DNA from: Halomonas socia
GTDB taxonomy: Bacteria; Pseudomonadota; Gammaproteobacteria; Pseudomonadales; Halomonadaceae
Assembly (NCBI RefSeq): GCF_010977575.1
Contig: NZ_CP048812.1
Location: 558,001-622,000, forward strand
Reading direction: 5' to 3'
Length of the DNA stretch: 64,000 nt
Shown: positions 35,318 through 44,805 of the stretch, in pieces
Layout: every line of letters starts with the position of its first letter
How positions within the stretch are numbered: position 1 is the first letter of the stretch
Program-made: the position numbers and the translations under genes
The notes under the pieces: generated by a model
What the model saw: the letters and a program-made list of their open reading frames with translations, nothing else
Database searches by the model: none
What the model was told of the DNA's origin: nothing

Positions 35318-35880
35318 AAAGCAGCTTACTTATTGCGCTAGCCACCCTACTGCTTACCGCCTGCTCACCGGCCCAAGGCGAATCAGCAGAGCATTACCAG
35401 GAGCGCGCCAACGCAGCACTTATCGAAGCACATGGCGATGCCAACCAGCTAGAGGATGTGCTCAGGATCTACGATGAGGGTCTCGAAAAGCACCCAACCG
35501 ACACCGACCTTCTCAACAGCCGCGCACAGCTAAACGCCAGCCTAGGCCACTACGCTGCGGCCAAGGCTGATCTGGATATTCTTAAAGAAGGCGAGTTACA
35601 CAAGGAAGGGAGGCTAATGCGCTGCATGCTGCAAGAGCGTTTGGAGGGAGCCACGGACGATGCCTTGGCGTGCTACTCAGAAGTGCAGAGTGACTACGCC
35701 AGCGAAATCACTGCCCCCCCGGATGCCAACCACGTCTTGGCGGCTCGCCTGGCCGCATCACCCGAAGCCGTTCCCCTGCTAGAGGAGTGGCAAGCCAGCA
35801 ACGATCCGATGAAGAACCCAATGGTGGAAGAGATGCTGGAGATGGAGCGGGAAGCGCTTATTCAGATGCTATTGCCTTAA
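35314..35880 (+). CDS. TPR-containing lipoprotein, unknown function
   Basis: A 188-residue protein starting at GTG 35314, overlapping the stop of the PAAR remnant. It begins with a lipoprotein signal (LLIALATLLLTAC, Cys at about residue 17), so it is membrane-anchored. The mature part is helical with TPR-like repeats (VLRIYDEGLEKHPTDTDLLN, then SRAQLNASLGHYAAAKADLD). Coupling to a PAAR gene suggests an accessory or immunity-type partner of a secreted effector. A fragment of a close relative lies at 29936-30066. Confidence 0.72.
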   Translation: MKSSLLIALATLLLTACSPAQGESAEHYQERANAALIEAHGDANQLEDVLRIYDEGLEKHPTDTDLLNSRAQLNASLGHYAAAKADLDILKEGELHKEGRLMRCMLQERLEGATDDALACYSEVQSDYASEITAPPDANHVLAARLAASPEAVPLLEEWQASNDPMKNPMVEEMLEMEREALIQMLLP

Positions 35881-35935
35881 TGGCTTATCAGCGCCTAGAT
35901 GTAGGGTCCCGGATGATCGGCGGCGCTGCTGCGGT

Positions 35936-37318
35936 TCAGGCGTTCAGCGGGGCGAGCGCCATGATCGCCTCGCGCTGGGCGTCCTTCTCGGTCTGGAGGG
36001 CGGCCTGCCAGGCGGCGATATCAGCGCTGGCGTCGGCGGGGGCCGCGCCGCTCTCGACGAAGGCGGCAAGCCAGGCTTCCCGAGTGCAGAGATCCTGGAG
36101 CTCCCCCAGTAGGGTCTGGCGCTGCTTCAGGTCGGCCAGCAGCGCACGGTGGCGCTTCGGTTGCAGCTCGGCCAGGTAGCGGATGCGCTTCACGGTCTTG
36201 CGCAGGTCGTGGAAGGCCTGGTCCGGGGCCTCAAGCGAGAGGGCGACAAGGTCGCGGTTGTGGCCGGCGATGCGCTCGTCGAGTACCGCTTCGATCCGCG
36301 CCGGGGTTATCCGGGCCAGGGCATCACGGAACGCTTCACCCTCGAGGTAGGCCTGCCAGGCCTGCATCTCCGCGGCATAGTCCGGCTGGCGAAGCTGCTG
36401 GCAGAGCCGCTGCTGCTCCCCGCGGGCCCGCTCGCTCAGCCAACCGTGAAGGGCACGGCGCGTGCCCTCCTCCGCGGCGGGCGGCGCGGTTGCCAGGCGC
36501 GCCAGGAAGACATCGAGGTCGCGCAGGTCGCTGGTGTCCTGGGCGCGCCGCTTGAGGTGCTTGAGGTGGCGTTTCAGGCCGGGCACCTTGTCGCGCCCAG
36601 GGGCACGGGCGGTGGCCAGTAGTGCCTCGCCGATGGCGCGACTGCGACGCAGGTTGACCCGGTACTGGTGCAGGAATTCGGGGTCGGCACCGGCCATCAC
36701 CCCGGGCTCGAGGGCTCTGACCAGGGCGTAGAGATGCCCAAGCTGCATCTGTAGGCAGCCAGCCAGGTCGGCCTTGCCCTGCGCGCGCGGCGTGGGGGCA
36801 CGGCGCTGGAAGAGCGCGTGGCTGGCCGCCGTCGGCACCAGGCTGGCGGCAAGCCGGGCGCAATCGGGCGCGAGTGCCTGCCAGGGGACACCCGGCAGGA
36901 CGAGATGCAGCAGGCCGCCGGTGGGCAGCCGATCTGGCGCGTCATGGCAGAGCCAACGGCCGAGCTCCACCAGGGCCGGGTTGTGGCCGATCACCAGCAC
37001 CCGCTTGGTCGGGTCGGGAAGGCGCTTCACCCAGTCAAGCAGCGCCTCCCCCTCGAAGGCGTAGAGGGCATCCTGGCGTTGGGCCCGTGCGGCCAGGCCC
37101 AGGTTGGGTACGGCGGCATCAAGGGCCACCAGGGTCTCCCAGGTGCGCCGCGCGCTGCTGACGTGGATCTCACCCGCCAGGGCGCCCCAGCGCTGCAGGG
37201 GACCGGCCATGGCGGCAACCTGTCGCTGCCCGCGCCGGCGCAGCGGCCGCTGGTGGTCGCTCATGTCGCCGCCAGCCTGGCAAGCCTTAGCGTGACGCAT
37301 CAGGAAGAGGTGGCGCAT
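35936..37318 (-). CDS. SixA-type histidine phosphatase fused to a CHAD domain
   Basis: A 460-residue two-domain protein. Residues 1 to about 165 are a SixA-like phosphohistidine phosphatase (the RHAK catalytic His near the start: LFLMRHAKACQAGG; the second His in VLVIGHNPALVELG). Residues from about 185 form a CHAD domain, a helical bundle with conserved His and Arg (LHQYRVNLRRSRAI, FHDLRKTVKRIRYLAEL) that binds polyphosphate. The fusion suggests a role around polyphosphate or phosphohistidine signalling. It lies within the second inserted unit, between the lipoprotein and a dadA fragment. Confidence 0.87.
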   Translation of the reverse strand: MRHLFLMRHAKACQAGGDMSDHQRPLRRRGQRQVAAMAGPLQRWGALAGEIHVSSARRTWETLVALDAAVPNLGLAARAQRQDALYAFEGEALLDWVKRLPDPTKRVLVIGHNPALVELGRWLCHDAPDRLPTGGLLHLVLPGVPWQALAPDCARLAASLVPTAASHALFQRRAPTPRAQGKADLAGCLQMQLGHLYALVRALEPGVMAGADPEFLHQYRVNLRRSRAIGEALLATARAPGRDKVPGLKRHLKHLKRRAQDTSDLRDLDVFLARLATAPPAAEEGTRRALHGWLSERARGEQQRLCQQLRQPDYAAEMQAWQAYLEGEAFRDALARITPARIEAVLDERIAGHNRDLVALSLEAPDQAFHDLRKTVKRIRYLAELQPKRHRALLADLKQRQTLLGELQDLCTREAWLAAFVESGAAPADASADIAAWQAALQTEKDAQREAIMALAPLNA

Positions 37319-37402
37319 GGTGGGTCTCCAGCAAGCCGCTCATGCTGCCAAGCTTAGGCCAAGATTTTATCCGCCCCCCCGACTTATAGCTCTGACGCTG
37401 AC

Positions 37403-37827
37403 GCTACCACATGCACTACTCCGCCGAAGAGGGCGCCAAGCTCAACCACTGGGTGATGGACGCCGAGAAGGGCTTCCTGCTCGAACCGATGCGCGCCGGG
37501 ATTCGCCTGACCAGCGGCGCCGAGCTGGCCGACCTGGACTCACCGCCCCAGTACAAGCAACTAGCCGCCGCCGAGAAGGTGGCACGCAAGCTGTTCCCGC
37601 TGGGCAAGCGACGCGACGGCCAGCCCTGGAAAGGCGCCCGCCCCTGCCTGCCCGACATGAAACCGGTAATCGGCCCCGCCCCCGGCAAGGAAGGGCTGTG
37701 GCTCGCCTTCGGCCACGGCCACCAGGGCTTTACCCTGGGCCCGGCCACCGGCGAACTGCTCGCCCAGATGATGGATGGCGAAACGCCCGCGGTGGATATG
37801 GCGCCGTTCCGGGTGGATCGCTTCTGA
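37403..37827 (+). pseudogene. C-terminal third of the dadA-like gene (copy c)
   Basis: From about 37403 the sequence is almost identical to 32736-33160 of the intact dadA-like gene, through [20 protein letters not shown] to the same VDRF stop. It begins abruptly behind the promoter-proximal flank of the SixA-CHAD gene and has no start of its own. Identity is far higher than for the scars at 34.7 and 45.7 kb, so this duplication is the youngest. Its downstream flank keeps the hairpin terminator probably native to the gene. Confidence 0.85.
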
Positions 37828-37844
37828 AGGTGAATTCATAACGA

Positions 37845-37871
37845 AAGCGGGCGCCTCAAGGGCGCCCGCTT
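37845..37871 (+). terminator. hairpin terminator of the dadA-type gene
   Basis: AAGCGGGCGCC, five bases, GGCGCCCGCTT: a perfect 11-bp stem 18 bases after the dadA' stop. The following T-run is weak. A degraded version of the same hairpin follows the dadA' fragment near 45.77 kb. Confidence 0.6.
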
Positions 37872-38033
37872 ATTGCAGATGCAATAATGATGGGTCTCTA
37901 GCACTGAGCTTACCTCTCACTATTTCAGGCCAACTTTCTCCTAATATACATAATGCAAAGCACACCAGCGGCAATGTAGCGCAGCAGAATTGTTTTCCAG
38001 TGCGGCATTGTTAGCCTCGACACCGACCGTGCC

Positions 38034-40448
38034 TCAGTACAGATGTTGCTGAAATTCCACAAAGACTTCCCGGATTTGGCCCGCAGGGCCAAGTTCTCGG
38101 ACGGCATCTCCCAGGCTGTGGTATTTCAGTTCTATTAACTGCGGCAGCTTGTCGGTGGAAAGCTCACCCACGCCGCGCGCGACATAATGATCGAGCACGA
38201 AGCGCAGGAATTCCTGTTGCCGGTAGTCGTGGCCCTGGAAGATGGCTTCGCGGTGTGAATCCACCCGCTCGGCGCGTGTCACTGGGGCCAAGTTGAAAGC
38301 GATATAGGCCAGCACGTCATACAGGTCGCTGTTCTCGGCTTCGATCAGCTTGCCGACCTCGGCCAGTTGTTCGACCCCATAGCCCTTTTCCTCCAGCCCC
38401 TCCAGCAGCTTGCGTCGGGTATCCGGCCGACCCCACACAGAGCGCAGCTCATCCTCGTCGGCAAACAGCGCGGGCAACTCACCAAACAGGCGCTGGATGA
38501 ACTCGGCGGCGGAGATCGGCTTGCCGTCCGGGCTCCAGAAGCTGGTAGCACTCATATGCTGGATGGTGCGCTCTTTGCCGTCGGCAAGTTTCACCTTCAC
38601 CTTGCGGCGCTTCTCGCACACGCAGGGCCGTTCGCCGCACACCTCGCAGGGTTCGGGCGGTTGCTTCTCGCACTGGCACGGGCGCTCGCCACACACCGGG
38701 CACGGCTCGGGCGGGTTGACGGCACAGGTACAGGGTTGCTGGCCACAGGTCGCGCAGGGTTCCGGCGCCAGCGGCTCGCCATCCCACTCCGGGTCGTTGA
38801 AGTGTTCGTAGGCCTTCACGAAATCAAAGATCGTGAAATAGTCCTTGCCGTCGTACAGGCGGGTGCCCCGGCCGATGATCTGCTTGAATTCGATCATCGA
38901 ATTCACGGGCCGCATCAGCACGATATTGCGCACATTGCGGGCGTCCACCCCGGTGGAGAGTTTCTGCGAGGTGGTCAATATGGTCGGAATGGTCTTCTCG
39001 TTGTCCTGAAACTGCTTCAGGAAACGCTCGCCCTCGGCGCCGTCGTTGGCGGTCACGCGCTCGCAGTAGTTCGGATCAGTGCTGGTCTTCATCTGGTTGA
39101 TAAGATCACGCACCGCCAGCGCGTGGACCTGGGTGGCGCAGAACACCAGCGTCTTCTCGCACTGGTCGATCTGTTCCATAAATACCCTGACCCGGTACTG
39201 CTCGCGCTCGCGGATCTCGATCACGCGGTTGAAGTCATCCTCTGTATAACGCTTGCCCTCCTCGATCTCGCCCTCAATGACCTGGTCATCGGAGGTATAC
39301 ACATAATCATCCAGGGTGGTGGCGATCTGGCGCACTCTGAACGGCGTCAGGAAACCATCGTTGATGCCGTCCTTGAGCGAATACACATACACCGGCTCAC
39401 CGAAGTAGGCGTAGGTGTCAGCGTTGTGTCGGCGTTTGGGTGTGGCGGTCAGACCCAGTTGAACGGCGGGCGCAAAATACTCAAGAATGCCGCGCCAGTT
39501 GCTCTCGTCGTTGGCACCCCCGCGATGACACTCGTCGATGACGATGAAATCGAAGAAGTCCTGTGGGTAATCGCCAAAATTGGGGGCCGGGTCGCCGTTC
39601 CCATCACGCCCAGTCATAAAGGTCTGGAAGATGGTGAAAAACACATTGCCGTTCTTCGGCACACGGCCCTTCTTGCGGATGGTTTCCGGGTCGATGCGTA
39701 CGAGCGCATCCTCGGGAAAGACGGAAAAATCATTGAAGGCCTGGTTGGCTAGGATATTTCGATCAGCCAGAAACAGAATGCGCGGCTGGCGCTTCGGTTC
39801 GCCACTGGCACGCGCTGCTAGGCTCCAGCGGGCATGGAACAGTTTCCAGGCGATCTGAAAGGCAATGGCCGTCTTGCCGGTGCCGGTGGCCAGAGTCAGG
39901 AGAATGCGTTCGCGGCCATCGGCAATCGCCTCCAGTGCCTGGTTGATTGCGTTGTGCTGGTAATAGCGCGCCTGCCAGAAACCGCCCTTATCCTCGAACG
40001 GCACCGCACCGAAACGTTCGCGCCAGGTGTTGGTGGCCTCATCCTTGCCGTCAAAGGTCTCAGCCCAGAGTTCGTCCGGCGCAGGATAGCCCGCCACCTC
40101 GCCCTCGGCACCGGTTATCATGTCGATGCGGTAAATAGCATCGCCGTTGGTGGCATAGGCGAAGCGGGCCTGCAGGCGCTCGGCGTAGCGCTTGGCCTGG
40201 GCCAGCCCCTCGGTGGCCAGCAGGCTGCGCTTCTTGGCCTCGATCACCGCCAGCTTCTGGCCGCGGTAGATCAGCACATAATCGGCGATGTCCTGCTTTG
40301 CCCGCTTGCCCGCGCCCTGAAGCCTGCCCAGAGTGATCATCTCGCGCCGTACTCGGCTGGCCTCCACCACGCCCCAACCCGCAGCTTTCAGGGCCGGGTC
40401 GATCAGTTCCGCGCGAGTTTCGGCCTCATTGAGATTCGCATCCTTCAC
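38034..40448 (-). CDS. hsdR: type I restriction enzyme R subunit (EcoEI-like) with Cys-rich insert
   Basis: An 804-residue motor-nuclease subunit. Order: N-terminal nuclease motif (LAVIEAKKRSL), DEAD helicase with Walker A (LATGTGKTAIA), Walker B (VIDECHRGG) and GLTATPKR, helicase C domain, then an EcoEI_R_C-type C-terminus (RFVLDHYVARGVGELSTDKL). It cuts unmodified DNA with HsdM and HsdS. Between helicase and C-terminus lies a Cys-rich insert of three near-identical units (EPCxxCGxxPCxC). The GTG start overlaps the stop of the RhuM-Fic gene. Confidence 0.93.
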   Translation of the reverse strand: MKDANLNEAETRAELIDPALKAAGWGVVEASRVRREMITLGRLQGAGKRAKQDIADYVLIYRGQKLAVIEAKKRSLLATEGLAQAKRYAERLQARFAYATNGDAIYRIDMITGAEGEVAGYPAPDELWAETFDGKDEATNTWRERFGAVPFEDKGGFWQARYYQHNAINQALEAIADGRERILLTLATGTGKTAIAFQIAWKLFHARWSLAARASGEPKRQPRILFLADRNILANQAFNDFSVFPEDALVRIDPETIRKKGRVPKNGNVFFTIFQTFMTGRDGNGDPAPNFGDYPQDFFDFIVIDECHRGGANDESNWRGILEYFAPAVQLGLTATPKRRHNADTYAYFGEPVYVYSLKDGINDGFLTPFRVRQIATTLDDYVYTSDDQVIEGEIEEGKRYTEDDFNRVIEIREREQYRVRVFMEQIDQCEKTLVFCATQVHALAVRDLINQMKTSTDPNYCERVTANDGAEGERFLKQFQDNEKTIPTILTTSQKLSTGVDARNVRNIVLMRPVNSMIEFKQIIGRGTRLYDGKDYFTIFDFVKAYEHFNDPEWDGEPLAPEPCATCGQQPCTCAVNPPEPCPVCGERPCQCEKQPPEPCEVCGERPCVCEKRRKVKVKLADGKERTIQHMSATSFWSPDGKPISAAEFIQRLFGELPALFADEDELRSVWGRPDTRRKLLEGLEEKGYGVEQLAEVGKLIEAENSDLYDVLAYIAFNLAPVTRAERVDSHREAIFQGHDYRQQEFLRFVLDHYVARGVGELSTDKLPQLIELKYHSLGDAVRELGPAGQIREVFVEFQQHLY

Positions 40449-41449
40449 TCGTCGGCTCCTGCCAGCATATTCATGATCAGGCGGATCATGGTCTCCTTGT
40501 TTCCAGGGGTGGACTCGGCCACCAGCAGGGTCAGCGCCGCCAACCCCACATCGTTGATCACTGGCTCACCGGCGGCGTTGAGCAGACGGCCATTGCGATG
40601 CAGGAAATCCACGAACAGGAGGGCCGCGCTGCGCTTGTTGCCGTCCGAGAACGGATGATTCTTGACCACAAAGTACAGCAAGTGCGCAGCCTTGGCTTCC
40701 ACGCTGGGGTAGGCGGGTTCGCCAAATACGCTTTGATCCAGGTTGCCCAACAGCGACGCCAGGCCGTCACCTAGGTCGCAGGCAAACAGTTCAGTAGCTT
40801 CGCCGCGCGCGATCAGCTCGGCCTTGAGCCCATCCAGCGCGGCGCGCGCCTCCGCCACAGCCGGCAGCGTGCCGCCTAACTGGGCTCGCGGCTCGGCCAG
40901 AAGGCCCTCGTCGTAGCGTTGCAGCAGCAGAAACGTCCGCGCGTAGCGGCTGACAATATCCACAAGCCCGCGCCCGCTATCGGTATCCAAAGCAGGGCTC
41001 TGCGCTGCCTTGCGCACCAAACCCAATGCGGCTTCCAGTTCACGAGCGTTCTCTTCGAAGCGCTGCTGGTTCAGCGTCCAGCCCCGGGTGAGGTGCTCGC
41101 GCAAGGTGCGGGTAGCCCACTGCCGGAAGCGGGTACCCTGTTGGGATTTCACCCGGTAGCCAACCGAGATGATCACGTCCAGATTGTAGTGCTCGATAGC
41201 CCTGGTCACCTGTCGGCTGCCTTCCTGGCGAACTATCCGGAAATCCCGGATAGTTGCTTCACGCTCCAGTTCACCCTCGGAATAAACGTTCTGGACATGC
41301 TCGTTGACGGTCCGAACGTCCTTGCCAAACAGCTCGGCCATCTGCCGCTGGTTGAGCCAGACGGTCTCCTGGTCTGCGTCCAGCCGTACCTCGACGGCCT
41401 TGTCGGCATCCTCAAAAATGACGATGGGGCTTTGGCCGTCTGCTGTCAC
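40445..41449 (-). CDS. RhuM-Fic fusion protein inside the type I restriction operon
   Basis: A 334-residue protein with a GTG start behind AAGGAGG. The N-terminal RhuM-type domain (VWLNQRQMAELFGKDVRTVN, then GYRVKSQQGTRFRQWA) resembles phage regulators and binds DNA or protein. The C-terminal Fic/Doc domain has the intact active motif HPFSDGNKR, so it can probably AMPylate or phosphorylate a target. Such genes occur inside restriction loci; here it sits between hsdS and hsdR with overlapping starts and stops. It may act as a back-up toxin or modulator of the restriction system. Confidence 0.9.
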   Translation of the reverse strand: MTADGQSPIVIFEDADKAVEVRLDADQETVWLNQRQMAELFGKDVRTVNEHVQNVYSEGELEREATIRDFRIVRQEGSRQVTRAIEHYNLDVIISVGYRVKSQQGTRFRQWATRTLREHLTRGWTLNQQRFEENARELEAALGLVRKAAQSPALDTDSGRGLVDIVSRYARTFLLLQRYDEGLLAEPRAQLGGTLPAVAEARAALDGLKAELIARGEATELFACDLGDGLASLLGNLDQSVFGEPAYPSVEAKAAHLLYFVVKNHPFSDGNKRSAALLFVDFLHRNGRLLNAAGEPVINDVGLAALTLLVAESTPGNKETMIRLIMNMLAGADE

Positions 41450-41508
41450 GCGACCTCCTTATCGGCGATATCCTGCTTCGCACGATTGCCCGCACCCTGC
41501 GGATTCAT
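41446..41508 (-). CDS. 20-codon coupling ORF resembling the HsdR N-terminus
   Basis: ATG 41508 overlaps the hsdS stop (ATGA) and its own stop overlaps the GTG of the RhuM-Fic gene. The peptide MNPQGAGNRAKQDIADKEVA matches the HsdR N-terminal segment GAGKRAKQDIADYVL. It is probably a relic of the hsdR 5' end left when the RhuM-Fic gene was inserted, now serving at most as a translational bridge. Confidence 0.55.
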   Translation of the reverse strand: MNPQGAGNRAKQDIADKEVA

Positions 41509-43333
41509 AGCTCGAAACTCTCCTGCCCGGTTACCCGCTTGCCGGCGCCAGTGGGCACCATGCCATGGCTGCGAAGCCGGGCGATGGCCTCGTGAAATTG
41601 CTGCCGGGTGTATCGCTGCTTGTCCGGGTGCCAGTTGTCCCGCGCCTCGTGGACAATGTCTGCCTCCGTGGGCTTGTGACCATCCAGCAGGAGGTTATTC
41701 CAGGCTGCATAAACGGTGGCGACCAGTTCCGCCTTTTGAGTATCCAGCGGCATCAGCAGGCTCACCACCCGGTCCAGGGCGCTCTTGTAAGGCTCAACGG
41801 CATCCAGTGCACGGGCCAACCATTCGCTGTAGCGCTTACCTTTGACAAAATCATAGCCCCGCTTGCCCTCTGGCCGCTGAACAAACTCGTAATAATCATT
41901 TTCTCTGGCCCATTTTTCGGCCGTGCGCATATGGGCGAAATCATTGGGGCCAGCAGCATCCTTGACAGGCGCGCGCCCCAGATCGATCCGGGACAGTGCT
42001 TCCACCAGATGCAAGGTTTTCTGCGCCTTCACATGGCCAAAGGTTTTATTCTTGCCCCTGGATTCGTGCCAATGATAGGCCACCGCCATAATATGGGCAG
42101 CAAAGGCGGGCGAATCGGTGGTTGGCGGCGCACTCGATTCTTTGGCCGAAGTGATGGGAACTACATTGCCCGCCGTCAACTCGCCGGAGAAGGCCTTTTG
42201 CAGCAGGGATTGTTTAAGCTCAGCCAGGGCGGTGAGTTTTTTTTGGTAGATGGCTTCGAGGCGTCTTGTCTCCTCAGTAATTTCATTAATGAGTTCCACG
42301 ATATTTTTTTGCACTTGTGTATCAGGAAGCCTAACCGGTAGTTCCTTTATGATACCCATATTCAGACCTGACATGATGGAGCCTTTCGCACGCGACTCTA
42401 GGAAATTGCGAGCAATTGGATGATAAAGGAAATACGAATGTAGAAACTCAGGAATACATTTTGACTGATCAAGCGAAATGCAGCAAAGGTGCTTTGTATT
42501 AATCGACAGAGGAATGTCGGTCGGAACGACGGCGCACCGTCCACACGTGCCCATTATTGTGATGAGAACATCGCCCGGTTGAACTGTGTACCTTTTCAGC
42601 TCCTGATATTTATCCTCAGTGATGTAACGTTTTTTATCCCAGGCGAATACATTCTGCACAGTATTGTCTATTCCGAGTACAGCGATACCATCATCCACAA
42701 ATTCACTGTGAAGCAGTTGACTTCCGAAAGGACCTGTTCGTATCGAACCTTTTTCGGGTCGAGCGAGCTCCTCAACAGTCGCTTCTGACCATCCCTTGGC
42801 ATCGGGATCACCGAAAATCCTATCGGCGACCAAGTTCTCAAACAGCTCGCGGGAGTTGGCGAGGTTATTTTGAGTGTTGGTGATGGCCGCATCGATCCCG
42901 GCGAAGGCTTCATCAAGGATGGTGACGATGCGTTTTTGCTCGGGAGGAGAGGGAAGTATTGCTCGATAGCATAGACCACATTCCGGTTTATTCCGGGCTT
43001 TACTCCTGTTGCCAGCGCAGGAAGATTTAGAGCCGACAACATGTAGTAAAGAAACTTGCGGTCATGCTTTTTATTATCGAATGTGACGTAGTAAGTGACG
43101 TCCAGCGGCCAAAAACCACCCTCGACGAGGTTCACTGCCCCTGCAGTGCCCTTACGACCGACAATGACACTTGGGTGCAGCCAGTAGGGTTCTCTGGAGT
43201 AACATTTGATGCCGTTTGCTCCAAATGCGGGGAAGCCTTCTTTTTCGCCGCAACGCTCGTCCTTCGGTAGTGGCTTACCGTATTCAAGGGTGATCACATC
43301 GCCAAGCTTTTGTTTAGTCCACCCTTCCCTCAT
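41505..43333 (-). pseudogene. hsdS: type I restriction specificity subunit, interrupted by a frameshift
   Basis: Two frames together give one HsdS. The first (43333 onward) carries target-recognition domain 1 (WTKQKLGDVITLEYGKPLPK to YAIEQYFPL). The second carries SPPEQKRIVTILDEAFAG, domain 2 (TGPFGSQLLHSEFVDDG), the C-terminal helices and an extra domain of about 200 residues. They meet near 42942-42956 in a C/T-rich stretch, where a small deletion breaks the frame. The specificity protein is probably lost unless this is a sequencing error, which would leave the system without target recognition. Confidence 0.8.
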
Positions 43334-44805
43334 AACATCCCCCGAATCCCTTCCAGGATTTCCTCGCTTTCCTTATCCAGCGTTTCGATCTCGTTGATGA
43401 TCACTTCGGGGTCGCGCAGGGGTTCGGCCTCAGCCTTATTTGGGTTTTTCACCGTGAGATCGACGCTGTCGGGGTCGATGTCGGCCACGTCCACGGTCCA
43501 GCTGTTCTCCGATCCCTCACAGTTGGCCTGGCGGGCGACGAAGTCGGCCAGGTCGTTGTCGTTGAGCGGGTTGGTCTTGCCCAGGCTGCGGCCGGGGTCG
43601 AGCTGGTAATACCAGATCTTGCGTGTGGGCGCGCCTTTCTCGAAGAACAGCACCACGGTCTTGACGCCGGCACCGAGAAAAGTGCCACCGGGGCAGTCGA
43701 GAATGGTGTGCAGGTTGCAGTTATCCAGCAGTTCCTTGCGCAGGGCGCGGGAGGCGTTGTCGGAGTTGGAGAGAAAGGTGTTCTTGATGACGATGGCGGC
43801 CCGACCACCGGCGCGCAGGTACTTGATAAAGTGTTGCAGGAACAGAAAGGCCGTCTCGCCAGTCTTGATCGGGAAATTCTGCTGTATCTCCTTGCGCTCC
43901 TTGCCGCCGAAAGGCGGGTTGGCGAGGATCACATCGAAGCGGTCTTTTTCCTGAATATCGGCCAGATTCTCGGTCAGGCTGTTGGTATGGACGATATTGG
44001 GCGTCTCGATACCATGCAGGATCATGTTCATGATGCCGATCACATAGGGCAGGCTCTTCTTCTCTTTGGCGTAGAAGGTGCGCTTTTGCAGGGTATTGAG
44101 ATCAGCGGTGGAAAGGTGACTGCCATCACCCTTGCCGTCCGGGCCGTAGCGAAGATAGTCGTGTGCTTCGCAGAGGAAGCCCGCCGACCCGGCGGCGGCG
44201 TCGTAGATTCGCTCGCCGATGGTCGGCTTGACCACTTTAATCATGGCGCGGATCAGCGGGCGCGGGGTGTAATACTCACCACCGTTGCGCCCAGCGTTGC
44301 CCATATTCTTGATCTTGGCTTCGTACAGGTGCGACAGCTCATGCTTTTCTGCCTGTGACCTGAAGCTCAGCGTGTCGATCAGCTCCAGCGCATCGCGCAG
44401 GCTGTAGCCGCTGGCAAACTTGTTGCGGATCTCGCTGAAGATCTCGCCGATGCGGTATTCCAACGTGTCGGTGTCGCTGGCCCGCTCGCGAAAGCCCTGT
44501 AGGTAGGGGAACAGCTCGCCGTTGACGAAAGCAATCAAGTCGCTACCGGTCAGAGCGGCATCGTGATCGAATTCACCTTCTGCATTTTTCGGCGCGGCCC
44601 ACGCCGACCATCGATAAGACGGGTGGATGACGAAGCGGTACGGCTTGCCCACCAGCTCCGCCTCCTGGGCGCGCTCATGCTCCAGATCGTCCAGATACTT
44701 GAGAAACAGCATCCACGACGTCTGCTCGGTGTAGTCCAACTCGGTGGCACAACCAGCCTCTTTCCAGAGCACGTCATCAATATTGCGGAAGGTTTGTTCG
44801 AACAT
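43330..44805 (-). CDS. hsdM: type I restriction DNA methyltransferase subunit
   Basis: A 491-residue adenine methyltransferase. The N-terminal HsdM helical domain is followed by the AdoMet site (YDAAAGSAGFLCEAHDYLR), the catalytic NPPFGGKE motif and an intact C-terminus. It methylates adenine in the site specified by HsdS. It is the first gene of the restriction operon; its stop overlaps the hsdS start (ATGA). Because HsdS appears broken, activity of the whole system is doubtful. Confidence 0.94.
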   Translation of the reverse strand: MFEQTFRNIDDVLWKEAGCATELDYTEQTSWMLFLKYLDDLEHERAQEAELVGKPYRFVIHPSYRWSAWAAPKNAEGEFDHDAALTGSDLIAFVNGELFPYLQGFRERASDTDTLEYRIGEIFSEIRNKFASGYSLRDALELIDTLSFRSQAEKHELSHLYEAKIKNMGNAGRNGGEYYTPRPLIRAMIKVVKPTIGERIYDAAAGSAGFLCEAHDYLRYGPDGKGDGSHLSTADLNTLQKRTFYAKEKKSLPYVIGIMNMILHGIETPNIVHTNSLTENLADIQEKDRFDVILANPPFGGKERKEIQQNFPIKTGETAFLFLQHFIKYLRAGGRAAIVIKNTFLSNSDNASRALRKELLDNCNLHTILDCPGGTFLGAGVKTVVLFFEKGAPTRKIWYYQLDPGRSLGKTNPLNDNDLADFVARQANCEGSENSWTVDVADIDPDSVDLTVKNPNKAEAEPLRDPEVIINEIETLDKESEEILEGIRGML

